A stretch of 64,000 nt of DNA from Geodermatophilus obscurus (GCF_900115395.1 NZ_FOWE01000008.1:243679-307678), one strand, 5' to 3'; shown: positions 50,613-62,719, counted from the stretch's first letter. Numbers and translations are program-made. Notes: generated by a model not told the origin, from the letters alone.

Positions 50613-53189
50613 TCAGTCCTCGCCGCCGGGCAGGGTGCCGCCACGGAGCGTGAACAGCACCGACTCCAGCTCGTCGGGCTTGATCAGGACGTCGCGGGCC
50701 TTGGAGCCCTCGGAGGGACCGACGACGCCGCGGGTCTCCATGAGGTCCATGAGCCGGCCGGCCTTGGCGAAGCCGACCCGCAGCTTGCGCTGCAGCATCG
50801 ACGTCGAGCCGAACTGGCTGGTGACGACGAGCTCGACGGCCTGGCACAGGAGCTCCAGGTCGCCGCCGATGTCCTCGTCGACCTCCTTCTTCTCCCCCGC
50901 CGCGGCGGCGCTGAAGACCTCCTCGCGGTACTCCGGCTCCGCCTGGCGCTTGGTGAACTCGACGACCGCCTCGATCTCGGCGTCGGAGACGTAGGCGCCC
51001 TGGACACGGATCGGCTTGCCCGCGCCGATCGGCAGGAACAGGGCGTCCCCCATGCCGATCAGCTTCTCCGCACCCGGCTGGTCGAGGATGACCCGGCTGT
51101 CGGTGAGGCTGGAGGTGGAGAACGCCAGCCGCGAGGGCACGTTCGCCTTGATCAGGCCGGTGACGACGTCGACCGAGGGCCGCTGCGTCGCGAGCACCAG
51201 GTGGATGCCGGCGGCGCGGGCCTTCTGGGTGATCCGCACGATCGACTCCTCGACGTCGCGCGGGGCCACCATCATCAGGTCGGCGAGCTCGTCCACGATC
51301 GCGAGGATGTAGGGGTAGGGGCGGTAGACCCGCTCGCTCCCCGGCGGCGCGGTGATCTCGCCGCGCTCGACCTTGCGGTTGAAGTCGTCGATGTGCCGCA
51401 CCCCGGTGGCGCGCATGTCCTGGTAGCGCTGCTCCATCTCCTCGACCAGCCACGCCAGCGCGGTGGCCGCCTTCTTGGGGTCGGTGATGATCGGCGTGAT
51501 CAGGTGCGGGATGCCGTCGTAGGGCGTGAGCTCGACCATCTTCGGGTCGACCAGGATCATCCGCAGCTGGTCCGGGGTGGCCCGCAGCAGCAGCGACGTC
51601 AGCAGCGAGTTGATGCACGAGGACTTGCCGGCGCCGGTGGCACCGGCCACCAGCAGGTGCGGCATCTTCGCCAGGTTCGCGCAGACGAAGCCGCCCTCGA
51701 TGTCCTTGCCGAGGCCGACGAGCATGGGGTGCTGGTCCTGCTTCGCGACCTGGGAGCGCATGACGTCGCCCAGGCTCACCGTCTCGCGGTCGGTGTTGGG
51801 CACCTCGACGCCCACCGCGGACTTGCCCGGGATCGGGGCGAGGATGCGGATGTTGTCGTTGGCGACGGCGTAGGCCAGGTTGCGGGTCAGCGCGGTGATC
51901 TTCTCGACCTTGACCGCGTTGCCGAGCTCGATCTCGTAGCGGGTGACCGTGGGGCCCCGGGTGAAGCTCGCGACGCGGGCGTCGACGCCGAACTGCTCGA
52001 GCACGCCGGCGATCGCCTCGATGGCGGCGTCGTTGGCCTGCGAGCGGGCCCGTGGCGGGGTGCCCGGGCGCAGCATGCTGATCGAGGGCAGCACGTAGTC
52101 GCCCTCGACCGGCTCGATGACCAGCTGCTGGGGCTCCTCGACGGGCGGGAGGTGCTCCGGCGGCGCCGTCCGGTCCACGACCACGGGCCGCAGGGCCGGT
52201 GGCACAGCCGGTGCGGTCTCGGGCTCCGGCGCGGGCTCGTGCCGCACGGCCTCGCGGACGTCGACGGCCGGCACGTGGTCGATGGGGCCGGTCGGCATCG
52301 TCGTGGACTCGGCGGCCAGCATCTCGTCGAGGGCGGCGCGGGCGCGGCGGCCGCGCGGCGCGGTGGCCGGCGGCTCCTCCTCCTCGTACGGGTCCTCGTC
52401 GGTCTCCTCGTCCCACTCCTCGTCGGCACGGCCGGTGGCCCGGTCGACGAAGCCGCGCAGCCGCTCGGGCACCTGGTGCAGCGGCGTGGCGGTGAGCACG
52501 AGGACGGCGAAGACCGCCAGCAGCGACAGCAGCACCACCGCGACGACGGCGCCGAGGCCTGCGGTCAGCGGCGTGCCGACCGCCCAGCCGACCAGCCCGC
52601 CGTCCCCGGGACGCCCGCCCAGCGGGTCCCCGGCGTCGCCGACGACCGAGGCGATGCCGAGGACGGCGAGCAGGGCGCAGAGCCAGCCGATGGTCAGACG
52701 GCCGCGGGCCTCCGGGTGGGGGGCGCGGCGCAGCAGCCGCAGCGCGACGAGGAAGAGGAAGGCGGGCAGCACCACGAGCAGCGAGCCGACGACGAAGCGG
52801 ACGCCGTCGGCGAGGCCGGCCCCGACGGGACCGATGCCGTCGAACCACGCGGCCGCGCCGAGGACGACGGCGAGGCCGAGGACGGCCAGGCCCACGCCGT
52901 CGCGCCGGTGCTCGGGCGCGAGCGGCTCGGCCTCCTCCGGGCGGGCGATCGAGCGGGCCAGGCCACCGGCGCCGCGGGCGAGCAGCCCCCAGGCGCCGGC
53001 GGCGGCGCGCCAGACGCCGGCGGCGGCGCCGGGGCCCTGCTTGGGGGCGGGCCGGCGCGCGGGGGGCTTGCGGTTGCCGTTGCGGGCGGGGGTGCGCGCG
53101 GCCGGCCGCTTCCCGGCGGCGGTCGACCCGGACCGGCCCTTCGGGGCCGAGCCGGACGGCCGGCGCGAGGGCGTGGTGCGGGCAGGCAT
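50613..53189 (-). CDS. ftsK: DNA translocase FtsK
   Basis: 858 aa. An N-terminal basic region (Arg/Pro/Lys-rich, ~70 aa) precedes about four membrane helices (residues ~105-245), an acidic linker ([17 protein letters not shown]), the alpha/beta motor with Walker [15 protein letters not shown] (~residue 515) and Walker [13 protein letters not shown], and the gamma winged helix ([24 protein letters not shown]) that reads KOPS. It pumps chromosomes and drives dimer resolution at the septum. ATG 53187-53189. Confidence 0.96.
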   Translation of the reverse strand: MPARTTPSRRPSGSAPKGRSGSTAAGKRPAARTPARNGNRKPPARRPAPKQGPGAAAGVWRAAAGAWGLLARGAGGLARSIARPEEAEPLAPEHRRDGVGLAVLGLAVVLGAAAWFDGIGPVGAGLADGVRFVVGSLLVVLPAFLFLVALRLLRRAPHPEARGRLTIGWLCALLAVLGIASVVGDAGDPLGGRPGDGGLVGWAVGTPLTAGLGAVVAVVLLSLLAVFAVLVLTATPLHQVPERLRGFVDRATGRADEEWDEETDEDPYEEEEPPATAPRGRRARAALDEMLAAESTTMPTGPIDHVPAVDVREAVRHEPAPEPETAPAVPPALRPVVVDRTAPPEHLPPVEEPQQLVIEPVEGDYVLPSISMLRPGTPPRARSQANDAAIEAIAGVLEQFGVDARVASFTRGPTVTRYEIELGNAVKVEKITALTRNLAYAVANDNIRILAPIPGKSAVGVEVPNTDRETVSLGDVMRSQVAKQDQHPMLVGLGKDIEGGFVCANLAKMPHLLVAGATGAGKSSCINSLLTSLLLRATPDQLRMILVDPKMVELTPYDGIPHLITPIITDPKKAATALAWLVEEMEQRYQDMRATGVRHIDDFNRKVERGEITAPPGSERVYRPYPYILAIVDELADLMMVAPRDVEESIVRITQKARAAGIHLVLATQRPSVDVVTGLIKANVPSRLAFSTSSLTDSRVILDQPGAEKLIGMGDALFLPIGAGKPIRVQGAYVSDAEIEAVVEFTKRQAEPEYREEVFSAAAAGEKKEVDEDIGGDLELLCQAVELVVTSQFGSTSMLQRKLRVGFAKAGRLMDLMETRGVVGPSEGSKARDVLIKPDELESVLFTLRGGTLPGGED

Positions 53190-53251
53190 GCGTCGAACGG
53201 TAGCCGCCGGCCGGCGTCCTCCCAGGCAGGCGGGACGTCGTGTCCCCGCCC

Positions 53252-53257
53252 TACGGT
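53252..53257 (+). promoter_or_regulatory. leaderless -10 for the S9 peptidase (TACGGT)
   Basis: TACGGT-CGGGCC-ATG, nearly identical to the PfkB kinase promoter at 40722. Confidence 0.6.
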
Positions 53258-53263
53258 CGGGCC

Positions 53264-55270
53264 ATGCCTCCCGCGCAGCCGACTCCCGCGCAGCCGACTC
53301 CCCCGCAGCCGACTCCCCCGCAGCCGACTCCCCCGGCCGTGCCGTACGGCAGCTGGCCCACCCCCGTCACCTCGGCGCTCGTCGTCCGCGCCGCGGCCCG
53401 GCTCGGCGAGGTCGTCGTCGACGGCGGGGACGTGTGGTGGTCGGAGTCACGCCCCGCCGAGGGTGGGCGCTCGGCGCTGGTGCGCCGGTCGACCGACGGC
53501 GCGGTGGCCGACGTGCTCCCCTCCCCGTGGAACGCCCGCACCCGGGTGCACGAGTACGGCGGCGCGGCCTGGGCGGTCGCCGGGGGCACCGTCTGGTTCA
53601 CGCACTTCGACGACCAGCGCCTGTACCGCCTCGACCCGGGTGCGGCCGCGCCGGTCGCGCTCACCCCGGAGCCGGACCTGCCGGCCGGCGTCCGGTACGC
53701 CGACCTGACCCCGACCGGCGACGGCGGCCTGCTGGCGGTGCGCGAGACGCACGCGGCCTCCGGTGCGGCGGCCGACGTCGTCAACGAGATCGTGCGGATC
53801 GCGGCCGACGGCACGACCGAGGTGCTGGTCACCGGGCCGGACTTCGTCTCCGACCCGCGACCCGGCCCCGACGGACAGCTCGCCTGGCTGCAGTGGGACC
53901 ACCCCGACATGCCCTGGGACGCCGCCCGGCTGGTGGTCCGCGCCGCCGATGGCACCGAGACGGTGGTGGCCGGGGGGCGCTCCCCCGACGGGCGGGGCGA
54001 GTCCGCGGTGCAGCCGACCTGGGACGCCGACGGGACGCTGTGGTTCTGCTGCGACCGCACCGACACCTGGTCGCTGTGGCGCCGGCGGCCGGGCGGGCCG
54101 GCGGAGCTCGTCCTCGACCCGGGCCACGACCTCGCCGGCCCGCAGTGGGTGTTCGGTGCCCGCTCGTTCGCGCTGCTGCCCGGCGGCCGCGTGGTGGTCC
54201 CCGGCGGCGACGACCGGCTGCTGGTGCGCCGGCCCGACGGGTCGACGGCGGAGCTCGCGCTCCCCGGGTACACGGCGGTGCGCTACCTGGCGGCCGACGG
54301 CGAGGGGGTCGTGTGCGCGGGCGGGGGCCCACGGACCGAGCCGGTGGTGCTGCGCGCCGGCCTCGACGGCGCGGTCGAGGTGCTGCGGCCGGCGCGCGAC
54401 CTCGGCCTGGACCCGGCCTGGTTCTCCGTCCCGGAGCACGTGACGTTCCCGACCGAGGACCGCGGCACCGGCATCGCCGAGGCCCACGCCTACGTCTACC
54501 CGCCCACCAACCCCGGCGTGACCGCGCCGGAGGGCGAGCGCCCGCCCCTGGTCGTGATGGTGCACGGCGGGCCGACGGGGGCGCACGACCGTACGTTCAA
54601 CCCCGAGATCCAGTACTTCACCTCGCGCGGGTTCTGCGTCGCGCACGTCGACCACCGCGGCTCGGCGGGCTACGGGCGCCGCTACCGCGACGTGCTGCAG
54701 GGCCACTGGGGCGTCGCCGACCTCGACGACGTCGTCGCCTGCGCGCGGTACCTCGCCGACGCCGGCCGGGTGGACGCCGCGCGCATGGCGATCCGCGGCG
54801 GGTCGGCCGGCGGGTTCACGACGCTGGCGGCGCTGTGCCTGCGGCCGGGCACGTTCACGGCCGGGGCGAGCCACTTCGGCGTCGCCGACCTCGCGGCGCT
54901 GGCCGCCGACACGCACAAGTTCGAGTCGCGCTACCTCGACGGGCTGGTGGCGCCCTGGCCCGACGGCGCCGACGTCTACACCGCGCGCTCCCCGATCACG
55001 CACGTCGGTGCGCTGGACACCCCGTTGGCGGTGTTCCAGGGCTCCGAGGACCGGGTCGTCCCGCCGGAGCAGGCCGAGGTGCTGGTGGCGGCGCTGCGGG
55101 ACCGGGGTGTGCCGCACGCGTACCTGTTGTTCGAGGGTGAGCAGCACGGCTTCCGCCGGGCGGAGAACATCCGGGCCGCCCTCGACGGCGAGCTGTCCTT
55201 CTACGCGCAGGTGTGGGGGTTCGACCTGCCCGCCGACGAGGGCATCGCGCCGATCCCCGTCGTCCGCTGA
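53264..55270 (+). CDS. S9 family prolyl oligopeptidase/acylaminoacyl peptidase
   Basis: 668 aa. A Pro/Thr/Gln tandem tail (PTPPQ-type repeats, residues ~5-24), a seven-bladed propeller (residues ~30-380, blades such as [21 protein letters not shown]), then the alpha/beta-hydrolase domain: oxyanion [11 protein letters not shown], nucleophile GGSAGGFTT, acid [11 protein letters not shown], His in [12 protein letters not shown]. It cleaves small peptides in the cytoplasm; no signal peptide is present. ATG 53264 appears leaderless. Confidence 0.92.
   Translation: MPPAQPTPAQPTPPQPTPPQPTPPAVPYGSWPTPVTSALVVRAAARLGEVVVDGGDVWWSESRPAEGGRSALVRRSTDGAVADVLPSPWNARTRVHEYGGAAWAVAGGTVWFTHFDDQRLYRLDPGAAAPVALTPEPDLPAGVRYADLTPTGDGGLLAVRETHAASGAAADVVNEIVRIAADGTTEVLVTGPDFVSDPRPGPDGQLAWLQWDHPDMPWDAARLVVRAADGTETVVAGGRSPDGRGESAVQPTWDADGTLWFCCDRTDTWSLWRRRPGGPAELVLDPGHDLAGPQWVFGARSFALLPGGRVVVPGGDDRLLVRRPDGSTAELALPGYTAVRYLAADGEGVVCAGGGPRTEPVVLRAGLDGAVEVLRPARDLGLDPAWFSVPEHVTFPTEDRGTGIAEAHAYVYPPTNPGVTAPEGERPPLVVMVHGGPTGAHDRTFNPEIQYFTSRGFCVAHVDHRGSAGYGRRYRDVLQGHWGVADLDDVVACARYLADAGRVDAARMAIRGGSAGGFTTLAALCLRPGTFTAGASHFGVADLAALAADTHKFESRYLDGLVAPWPDGADVYTARSPITHVGALDTPLAVFQGSEDRVVPPEQAEVLVAALRDRGVPHAYLLFEGEQHGFRRAENIRAALDGELSFYAQVWGFDLPADEGIAPIPVVR
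53272..53336. repeat. 15-bp coding tandem repeat (PTPPQ)
   Basis: About four copies of a CGCAGCCGACTCCCC-type unit at the 5' end of the S9 peptidase gene, encoding a proline-rich tail. Confidence 0.85.
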
Positions 55271-55317
55271 GGTCACGGCGGGGCCGCGAACTGACAGAGT
55301 GCGCGGTGCCCGTGCGC

Positions 55318-55345
55318 TGAACCGATGACGTGCGGCGCCCGTACG
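55318..55345 (+). promoter_or_regulatory. predicted ECF-type promoter of the sigma operon
   Basis: TGAACC (55318-55323), 16-nt spacer, CGTACG (55340-55345). This is the TGAAC...CGT form typical of promoters read by SigK/SigL-like ECF factors, ~39 bp before the sigma gene, so autoregulation is likely. Confidence 0.5.
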
Positions 55346-55383
55346 TCCGTCCGACGAGGAGCCGCAGCACCGGGAGGTCGCGC

Positions 55384-55917
55384 ATGGGACGGCACAGACC
55401 GGCGCCGGTGGAACCGCTGGACGTGCAGGCGGCCTACGCCGCGCACGGCGCGGAGCTCTACCGCTTCGCGCTGCGCCAGCTCGGGGACGGCGGCGCAGCG
55501 CAGGACGTCGTCCAGGAGGTGTTCCTCCGCGCGTGGCGGGCCTCCGGCTCCTTCGACCCGCAGCTGGCCAGCCTGCGGACGTGGCTGTTCGCCATCGCGC
55601 GCAACGTGGTGGTCGACGAGGCCCGCCGGTTCGCCGTGCGGCCGTGGCAGCGGCAGCTGACCGACGACGCCACCCAGGACGCGCCCGCCGTGGCCCCCGC
55701 CGACGAGCACCTGGTCGACGTGTGGGTGGTCGAGGAGGCGTTGCGCCGGGTCAGCGAGGAGCACCGGACGGCGATCGTGCAGACGCACCTGCGCGGCCGT
55801 CCGTACGGGGAGGTGGCCGCCGAGCTCGGCGTGCCGGTCGGCACGGTGCGCAGCCGGGTGTTCTACGGGCTCAAGGCGTTGCGCCTGGCCCTCGACGAGA
55901 TGGGAGTCGAGCCGTGA
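55384..55917 (+). CDS. ECF-family RNA polymerase sigma factor
   Basis: 177 aa. Sigma-2 region AAYAAHGAELYRFALRQLGDGGAAQDVVQEVFLRAWRASGSF with SLRTWLFAIARNVVVDEARR; sigma-4 helix-turn-helix EEHRTAIVQTHLRGRPYGEVAAELGVPVGTVRSRVFYGLKALR. ATG 55384 with GGGAGG site. The stop overlaps the next start by 4 bp (GTGA), pairing it with the anti-sigma gene. Confidence 0.94.
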   Translation: MGRHRPAPVEPLDVQAAYAAHGAELYRFALRQLGDGGAAQDVVQEVFLRAWRASGSFDPQLASLRTWLFAIARNVVVDEARRFAVRPWQRQLTDDATQDAPAVAPADEHLVDVWVVEEALRRVSEEHRTAIVQTHLRGRPYGEVAAELGVPVGTVRSRVFYGLKALRLALDEMGVEP

Positions 55918-56597
55918 GCGGCCCACACGGGGACGAGCACCGCGAGCTGCGCGAGATGCTGGGCTCCTACGCTCTCGGGCACCTGAGCCCGGCCGAGCGG
56001 GACCGCGTGCGCGCCCACCTCGACGGCGACCCCGAGTGCCGGGCCGAGCTGGCCGAGATCGCACCGCTGGCCGCACGGCTGGCCGGCGTCGACGCCGACG
56101 CGCTCGACGCGACCCCCACTCCCCCGCCGGACCTCGGCGCCCGCATCATGGCCCGCATCGCCGAGGAGGAGCAGCGGCGGGTGGTCCCGCTGCGCCGGGC
56201 CGGGGTGCGGCGCCGCGCGCTGGCCGCCGCGGCGGTGGCCGGGGTGGCGGCCGCGGGCGGCGTCGTCGGCTGGGCGGTCCGGCCGGTGCCCGACCCGCCG
56301 CCGCTGGAGCCGGTGGCGGTGGAGGCCGTGGCGCCGGGTGTGGAGGCCCGGGCGGACCTGGTGCCGCACACCTGGGGCGTGGAGGTGAAGCTGACCGGCA
56401 CCGGGTTCGAGCGGGGAGAGGTCTACCGCGTCGCGGTGACCGACGACTCCGGCAACGAGGTGCCGGCCGGAGAGTTCCTCGGGGTCGGCGCGACCGAGCT
56501 GCGCTGCAACCTCAACTCGTCGGTGCTGCGCGACGACGCCGTCGCGTTCGAGGTCGTCGACGCCGACGGGGACGTGGTGGTCCGCTCGGACTTCTGA
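55914..56597 (+). CDS. membrane anti-sigma factor (RskA/ZAS-like, incomplete zinc motif)
   Basis: 227 aa. The N-terminal anti-sigma domain (EHRELREMLGSYALGHLSPAERDRVRAHLDGDPECRAELAEI) has the ZAS layout, but the zinc motif H-x3-C-x2-C reads H-x3-D-x2-C, so one Cys is lost. One membrane helix (ALAAAAVAGVAAAGGVVGWAV), then an extracytoplasmic ~115-residue beta-rich RskA-like domain. It should hold the sigma factor at the membrane until released, probably by regulated proteolysis. Confidence 0.88.
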   Translation: MSGPHGDEHRELREMLGSYALGHLSPAERDRVRAHLDGDPECRAELAEIAPLAARLAGVDADALDATPTPPPDLGARIMARIAEEEQRRVVPLRRAGVRRRALAAAAVAGVAAAGGVVGWAVRPVPDPPPLEPVAVEAVAPGVEARADLVPHTWGVEVKLTGTGFERGEVYRVAVTDDSGNEVPAGEFLGVGATELRCNLNSSVLRDDAVAFEVVDADGDVVVRSDF

Positions 56598-56615
56598 CGC
56601 CGTCCCGGGACGTGG

Positions 56616-56650
56616 AGGGGGGCGCCGGCCCCCGTGCCCGGCGCCCCCCT
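56616..56650. terminator. bidirectional terminator anti-sigma/rnj
   Basis: AGGGGGGCGCCGG (56616-56628) pairs with CCGGCGCCCCCCT (56638-56650), a perfect 13-bp stem, 18 bp after the anti-sigma stop. The rest of the 202-bp gap to rnj shows no gene. Confidence 0.8.
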
Positions 56651-56799
56651 CGTGTCCGGCGCCCGTCGCCGGGCGTCGTACAGGAGGGGGTACGGCCGGT
56701 GCACCGTCCGTGTTCACCGGAGAGCCCGGAAATCACCCGGGATCTCCCCCCGGGCGTGTCGCGCGGGGAGCGCGGGGCGTGGGGGTAGCGGTCCTGCTG

Positions 56800-58512
56800 C
56801 TAGACCTCGAGGACCGTCGGGATGATCATCGGCCGGCGGCGGTGGGTGTCGCTCACCCACTTGCCCACGGTGCGGCGGATGCTCTGGGAGAGCCGGTGGG
56901 CGTCGGTCTGCCCGTCGGACAGCTCCCGCTTGAGGTTGTCCTCCACGAGCCGCAGCACCTCGTCGAACGCCGTCGGGTCGTCGGAGAACCCGCGGGTCGA
57001 CAGGTGCACGGGCCGCACGATGGTGCCGGTCGAGGGCTCGATGACGACGGTGAGCGCGACGAACCCCTCGTCCCCGAGGATCCGGCGCTCCTGGAGCGAC
57101 TCCTCGCCGACGTCGCCGACGTTCAGCCCGTCGACGTAGACGTTGCCCACCGGCACCGAGCCGGTGATCGAGGCCTTGCCGTCGACGAGGTCGACGACCA
57201 CGCCGTCCTCGGCGAGCAGCACCCGGTCGCGGGCCATGCCCGTCTCCTCGGCGAGGGCCGCGTGCGCGCGCAGGTGCCGCCACTCGCCGTGGACCGGCAT
57301 GAGGTAGCGCGGCTTGGCGACGTTGAGCAGGGTGCGCAGCTCTCCGGCGGGGGCGTGCCCGGAGACGTGCACCCGGGCGGTCTCCTTGTGCACGACGGTG
57401 GCGCCGAGCCGGGCCAGCCCGTTGATCACCTTGTAGACGGCGGTCTCGTTGCCGGGCACCAGCGAGGAGGCCAGCACGATGGTGTCGCCGGCCTCGATGG
57501 TCACCTGGTGGTGCTCGCCGCGCGCCATGCGCCCGAGCGCGGACAGCGGCTCGCCCTGCGACCCGGTGCTGACCAGCACGACCTGCTCGGGCGGCATGCT
57601 CGTCGCCTCGTCGAGGCTGACCATGAGCCCGGGTGGCACGTGCAGCAGGCCGAGGTCGCGCGCGACCCCCATGTTGCGCACCATCGAGCGGCCGACCAGG
57701 GCGACCTTGCGCCCGTGCGTGTCGGCCGCGTCGAGGACCTGCTGGATGCGGTGCACGTGGCTGGCGAAGCTGGAGACGATGAGCCGCTGCGTGGCGCGGC
57801 GGAAGACGTCCTCGAGCACCGGGCCGATCGACCGCTCGGGCGTGACGAAGCCGGGGATCTCGGCGTTCGTCGAGTCGGCCAGCAGCAGGTCGATGCCCTC
57901 GATGCCGAGCCGGGCGAAGGCGCCGAGGTCGGTGAGGACGCCGTCGAGGGGCAGCTGGTCCATCTTGAAGTCGCCGGTGTGCACGAGCACGCCCGCGGGC
58001 GTGTGGACGGCGACGGCCAGCGCGTCGGGGATCGAGTGGTTGACCGAGATGAACTCGCAGTGGAACGGACCGGCCAGGTGGTCGTCACCGGCGGCCACCT
58101 CCACCAGCGTGGGGACCAGCCGGTGCTCGCGCAGCTTCGCCGCCACCAGCGCGAGGGTGAACCTCGAGCCGACCAGCGGGATGTCCCCGCGCAGCCGCAG
58201 CAGGTAGGGGATCGCGCCGATGTGGTCCTCGTGCCCGTGGGTGAGCACGACGGCCTCGATGTCGGCGAGGCGGTGCTCGATGACGCCGAAGTCGGGGAGG
58301 ATCAGATCGACGCCGGGCTGCTCGGCCTCGGGGAACAGCACGCCGCAGTCGATGACCAGCAGCCTGCCGTCGAACTCGAGGACGGCCATGTTGCGGCCGA
58401 TCTCGCCCAGCCCCCCGAGCGCGATGACGCGCAGGCCACCGGCCGGCAGCGGCGGCGGGGTCTTGAGGTCGAGGTGGGGCTGACCGGCCTGGCCGGCGGA
58501 GCTGACGGTCAC
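56800..58512 (-). CDS. rnj: ribonuclease J
   Basis: 570 aa. Metallo-beta-lactamase/beta-CASP nuclease: LTHGHEDHIGAIP (HxHxDH), VNHSIPDA, HTGDFKMD, beta-CASP elements SFASHVHRIQQ and STGSQGEPLS, and the C-terminal VSGHAPAGELRTLL and MPVHGEWRHLRAH. It is a 5'-3' exo- and endoribonuclease for mRNA decay and rRNA maturation. GTG 58510-58512 overlaps the dapA stop by 4 bp (GTGA). The pair is conserved in actinobacteria. Confidence 0.96.
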   Translation of the reverse strand: MTVSSAGQAGQPHLDLKTPPPLPAGGLRVIALGGLGEIGRNMAVLEFDGRLLVIDCGVLFPEAEQPGVDLILPDFGVIEHRLADIEAVVLTHGHEDHIGAIPYLLRLRGDIPLVGSRFTLALVAAKLREHRLVPTLVEVAAGDDHLAGPFHCEFISVNHSIPDALAVAVHTPAGVLVHTGDFKMDQLPLDGVLTDLGAFARLGIEGIDLLLADSTNAEIPGFVTPERSIGPVLEDVFRRATQRLIVSSFASHVHRIQQVLDAADTHGRKVALVGRSMVRNMGVARDLGLLHVPPGLMVSLDEATSMPPEQVVLVSTGSQGEPLSALGRMARGEHHQVTIEAGDTIVLASSLVPGNETAVYKVINGLARLGATVVHKETARVHVSGHAPAGELRTLLNVAKPRYLMPVHGEWRHLRAHAALAEETGMARDRVLLAEDGVVVDLVDGKASITGSVPVGNVYVDGLNVGDVGEESLQERRILGDEGFVALTVVIEPSTGTIVRPVHLSTRGFSDDPTAFDEVLRLVEDNLKRELSDGQTDAHRLSQSIRRTVGKWVSDTHRRRPMIIPTVLEV

Positions 58513-59423
58513 GTGACGTGTGCCTCTCGGAGGTGGATCCCGCCGGCGGCGAGGTCGGTGCGCAGTTGCGCGATCTGTTCGGGGGTGGCGTCGACCAGCG
58601 GCGGGCGGACGGGTCCGGCCGGCAGCCCCAGCTCGCGCAGCGCCGCCTTGGTGAGGATGACGCCCTGGGTGCGGAAGATGCCGGTGTAGACGGGCAGCAG
58701 GCTGTCGTTGACCTGCCGCGCCCGCGCGAGGTCACCGGCCTCGACGGCGGCGATCAGCTCGGCCAGCCGCGTGCCCACGAGGTGCCCGACGACGCTCACC
58801 ACACCGACCGCGCCCATCGCCAGCAGGGGCAGGTTGAGCATGTCCTCGCCGGAGTAGTAGGCGAGGTCGGTGCGCGCGAGCGTCCAGGCGACGGCGCCGA
58901 GGTCGCCCTTGGCGTCCTTGACGGCCACGATCCTCGGGTGCTCGGCGGCCCGGACCAGCGTCTCGACCTCGATGGGCACCACCGAGCGCGGCGGGATGTC
59001 GTAGAGCATCACCGGCAGGTCGGTGGAGTCGGCCACGGAGGTGAAGTGCCGCAGCAGGCCCGCCTGGGGCGGCTTGTTGTAGTACGGGGTGACGACGAGC
59101 AGGCCGTGGGCGCCGAGCCGCTCGGCGTCGCGGGCCCGGTCGATGCTGTGCGCCGTGTCGTTGGTGCCGACCCCGGCCACGACGACGGCGCGGTCACCGA
59201 CGGCGTCGAGCACCGCCCTGAGGACCGAACGCGTCTCGGCGTCGCTGATGGTGGGCGACTCCCCCGTCGTCCCGGTGACGACCACGCCGTCGTGGGACTC
59301 GCGGTCGACCAGGTGCGCGGCCAGCTCCTGGGCCCCGGCGAGGTCGATCGAGCCGTCCTCGGCCAGCGGGGTGACCATCGCCGTGAGCACGCGCCCGAAC
59401 GGCCGGGCGGGGTCGGTGGTCAT
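58509..59423 (-). CDS. dapA: 4-hydroxy-tetrahydrodipicolinate synthase
   Basis: 304 aa. Condenses pyruvate with aspartate semialdehyde in the lysine/DAP route. GTTGESPT, TPYYNKPPQ, the Tyr in MLYDIPPRS and the Schiff-base Lys in IVAVKDAKGDLGA are in place. The start is ATG 59421-59423; TAGATT seven nt upstream suggests a leaderless transcript. It works in the same pathway as dapF in this window. Confidence 0.96.
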   Translation of the reverse strand: MTTDPARPFGRVLTAMVTPLAEDGSIDLAGAQELAAHLVDRESHDGVVVTGTTGESPTISDAETRSVLRAVLDAVGDRAVVVAGVGTNDTAHSIDRARDAERLGAHGLLVVTPYYNKPPQAGLLRHFTSVADSTDLPVMLYDIPPRSVVPIEVETLVRAAEHPRIVAVKDAKGDLGAVAWTLARTDLAYYSGEDMLNLPLLAMGAVGVVSVVGHLVGTRLAELIAAVEAGDLARARQVNDSLLPVYTGIFRTQGVILTKAALRELGLPAGPVRPPLVDATPEQIAQLRTDLAAGGIHLREAHVT

Positions 59424-59433
59424 GCGTGCGAAT

Positions 59434-60826
<1,393 letters not shown>

Positions 60827-60834
60827 GGCCGCCG

Positions 60835-60840
60835 AGCCTA
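60835..60840 (-). promoter_or_regulatory. possible -10 for thyA (TAGGCT)
   Basis: TAGGCT lies 8 nt before the thyA GTG; its TAG is also the stop codon of the upstream glycosylase gene. Confidence 0.35.
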
Positions 60841-62070
60841 GGCGACGACGGTGCGCGCGACGGGGAGCGCGGAGGTGAGGTCGGCCGCGAGGTCGCCCCG
60901 CCCGGCGACGGCGACGTCGTCGAGGTCGAGCCAGCCGGCCATGAGGCCCAGCTCGTCGGCGAGGGCGGCCGCGACCTCCGGGCGGTCGACGCCGTCCTCG
61001 GCGTGCACCGCCTGCACCCGCAGCACGCCGGCCTGCCGGTCGGCCTTTAGGTCGGCGCGCGCCACGAGCCGGTCGCCGAGCAGGAAGGGCAGCACGTAGT
61101 AGCCGTGCACCCGCTGGGCGGCCGGCGTGTAGATCTCCAGGCGGTACCGGAAGCCGAAGATGCGCTCGACCCGGGGTCGCTCCCACACCAGCGAGTCGAA
61201 CGGCGACAGCAGCGCCCGCGCGCGGATCCACCGCGGCCGGCGGGCGGCCGGGTCGAGCCAGGCGGGCGCTCCCCACCCCGCCACCTCGACCGGCGTCAGC
61301 TCGCCGGCCTCCTGCAGCTCGTCGATCGCCTGCCGCGCGGGGACCGGGCGCAGGCGGAAGTAGTCGCGCAGGTCCCGCTCGGTGGCCACGCCGAGCGCGC
61401 GGCCGGCGGTGCGCACCAGCTCCCGGACGGCGTCGGCGGGCTCGGGGGTCGGGGCCTGCAGGACGGCGGCCGGCAGCACCCGCTCGGGGAGGTCGTAGAC
61501 CCGCTCGAAGGACGTCGTCCGCGCCCGGGCGGTGAGCGCCCCGGTGTAGAACAGCCACTCCAGCGCCACCTTGCCGGCGTGCCAGTTCCACATGCTCCCG
61601 GGCCGGTCCGGGCGGGGCTCGTCGAGGTCGCTGGCCCTCGTCGGACCGGCCTCGCGGACCCGGTCGAGGACCTCTGCGACGTAGCCGGGCCGCTCCCGCT
61701 GGATGCGCACCATCGAGCCCCAGGCGTGCTCCTCGGCCGCGGCCATCCGCCAGCGGAGGTGGGGGTGCAGCCGCACCGGCAGGTAGGACGCCTCGTGCGC
61801 CCAGTACTCGAACACCTCGTGACGGCGCCCGGTGAAGTCGTCGAGCACCGGGCGCCGGTAGGCGCCGAGCCGGCTGAAGTACGGCAGGTAGTGCGAGCGG
61901 GACACCACGTTGACCGAGTCGATCTGCACGACGGCGAGCCGGTCGACCACCCGGCGCAGCTGGCGGCTGTCGACGGCACCGGCCGGACGCGGGTCGGCGA
62001 AGCCCTGGGCGGCCAGCGCGATGCGCCGGGCGAGGGCGGCGGGGAGCCGTTCGGCGGTCGGGGCGGGCAC
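60838..62070 (-). CDS. winged-helix DNA glycosylase-like protein (AlkX/YcaQ, HTH_42 family)
   Basis: 410 aa from GTG 62068-62070 (AGGA seven nt upstream). The family hallmark segment [25 protein letters not shown] includes the Q-x-D catalytic motif (QID) of E. coli Yca[23 protein letters not shown] [15 protein letters not shown] and [31 protein letters not shown] follow, as in this family. Members remove interstrand-crosslink adducts and alkylated purines. It should be considered a DNA repair enzyme by family. Diverges from the GNAT gene. Confidence 0.85.
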   Translation of the reverse strand: MPAPTAERLPAALARRIALAAQGFADPRPAGAVDSRQLRRVVDRLAVVQIDSVNVVSRSHYLPYFSRLGAYRRPVLDDFTGRRHEVFEYWAHEASYLPVRLHPHLRWRMAAAEEHAWGSMVRIQRERPGYVAEVLDRVREAGPTRASDLDEPRPDRPGSMWNWHAGKVALEWLFYTGALTARARTTSFERVYDLPERVLPAAVLQAPTPEPADAVRELVRTAGRALGVATERDLRDYFRLRPVPARQAIDELQEAGELTPVEVAGWGAPAWLDPAARRPRWIRARALLSPFDSLVWERPRVERIFGFRYRLEIYTPAAQRVHGYYVLPFLLGDRLVARADLKADRQAGVLRVQAVHAEDGVDRPEVAAALADELGLMAGWLDLDDVAVAGRGDLAADLTSALPVARTVVA

Positions 62071-62122
62071 GCGCCGATCCTGCCCCCGACCGGTGACGAT
62101 CCGCTCCGCCGCGGGACCCACC

Positions 62123-62128
62123 TAGGCT
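62123..62128 (+). promoter_or_regulatory. leaderless -10 for the GNAT gene (TAGGCT)
   Basis: TAGGCT-GCGCGC-GTG; no ribosome site. Confidence 0.55.
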
Positions 62129-62134
62129 GCGCGC

Positions 62135-62719
62135 GTGGACCCGCTGCCCCCCTTCCCGCGCCTGACCGGCACGGCGGAGGTGTCGGTGCGTCCGGCAGTG
62201 CCGGCCGACGCCGGCGACGTCGCCCGTGTCCAGGAGACCGCCTGGCGGGCCATGGCCGAGGCCGCCCTCCCGGCCGCGGTGCTCGACGCCTGGGACACCG
62301 CCGCCGCCACCGAGAGCTGGAGGTCCGCCATCACGTCACCTCCGACGCCCGGGCACGGCGTCCTCGTCGCCGTCGACGACGGCCGCGTGGTCGGCTTCGC
62401 CGCCTACGGGCCTGCCGAGCTCGGCCCCGACGACCGGCCGCACCCTGCGGGACCGACCACGGAGCTCGCCGTCCTGCTCGTCGAGCCGCGCTGGGGACGC
62501 CGCGGTCACGGCAGCCGGTTGCTGGCCGCCGCCGCCGACCTCACCCGGTCGACCGGCACCGCCCGCCTGCAGACCTGGGTCGCCGACGCCGACACGGTGA
62601 CCGGCCGCTTCCTCGAGTCGGCCGGCTGGGACCGGGACGGCTGGGTCCGCACGCTCGATGCCGGTGGCACCCCCCTCCGCGAGGTCCGCTGGCACGCGCT
62701 GCTCGAGGAGGCCGGATGA
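62135..62719 (+). CDS. GNAT-family N-acetyltransferase
   Basis: 194 aa. The acetyl-CoA site (motif A) is [26 protein letters not shown] with R-x-x-G-x-G; an N-terminal strand-helix ([23 protein letters not shown]) and [16 protein letters not shown] complete the fold. Substrate unknown. Coupled by a 4-bp overlap to the DUF2461 gene. Confidence 0.88.
   Translation: MDPLPPFPRLTGTAEVSVRPAVPADAGDVARVQETAWRAMAEAALPAAVLDAWDTAAATESWRSAITSPPTPGHGVLVAVDDGRVVGFAAYGPAELGPDDRPHPAGPTTELAVLLVEPRWGRRGHGSRLLAAAADLTRSTGTARLQTWVADADTVTGRFLESAGWDRDGWVRTLDAGGTPLREVRWHALLEEAG

Noticed and set aside
53237..53340. Short CRISPR-like or regulatory repeat at the 5' end of the S9 peptidase gene
   Set aside because: The repeats are contiguous 15-bp coding units without spacers.
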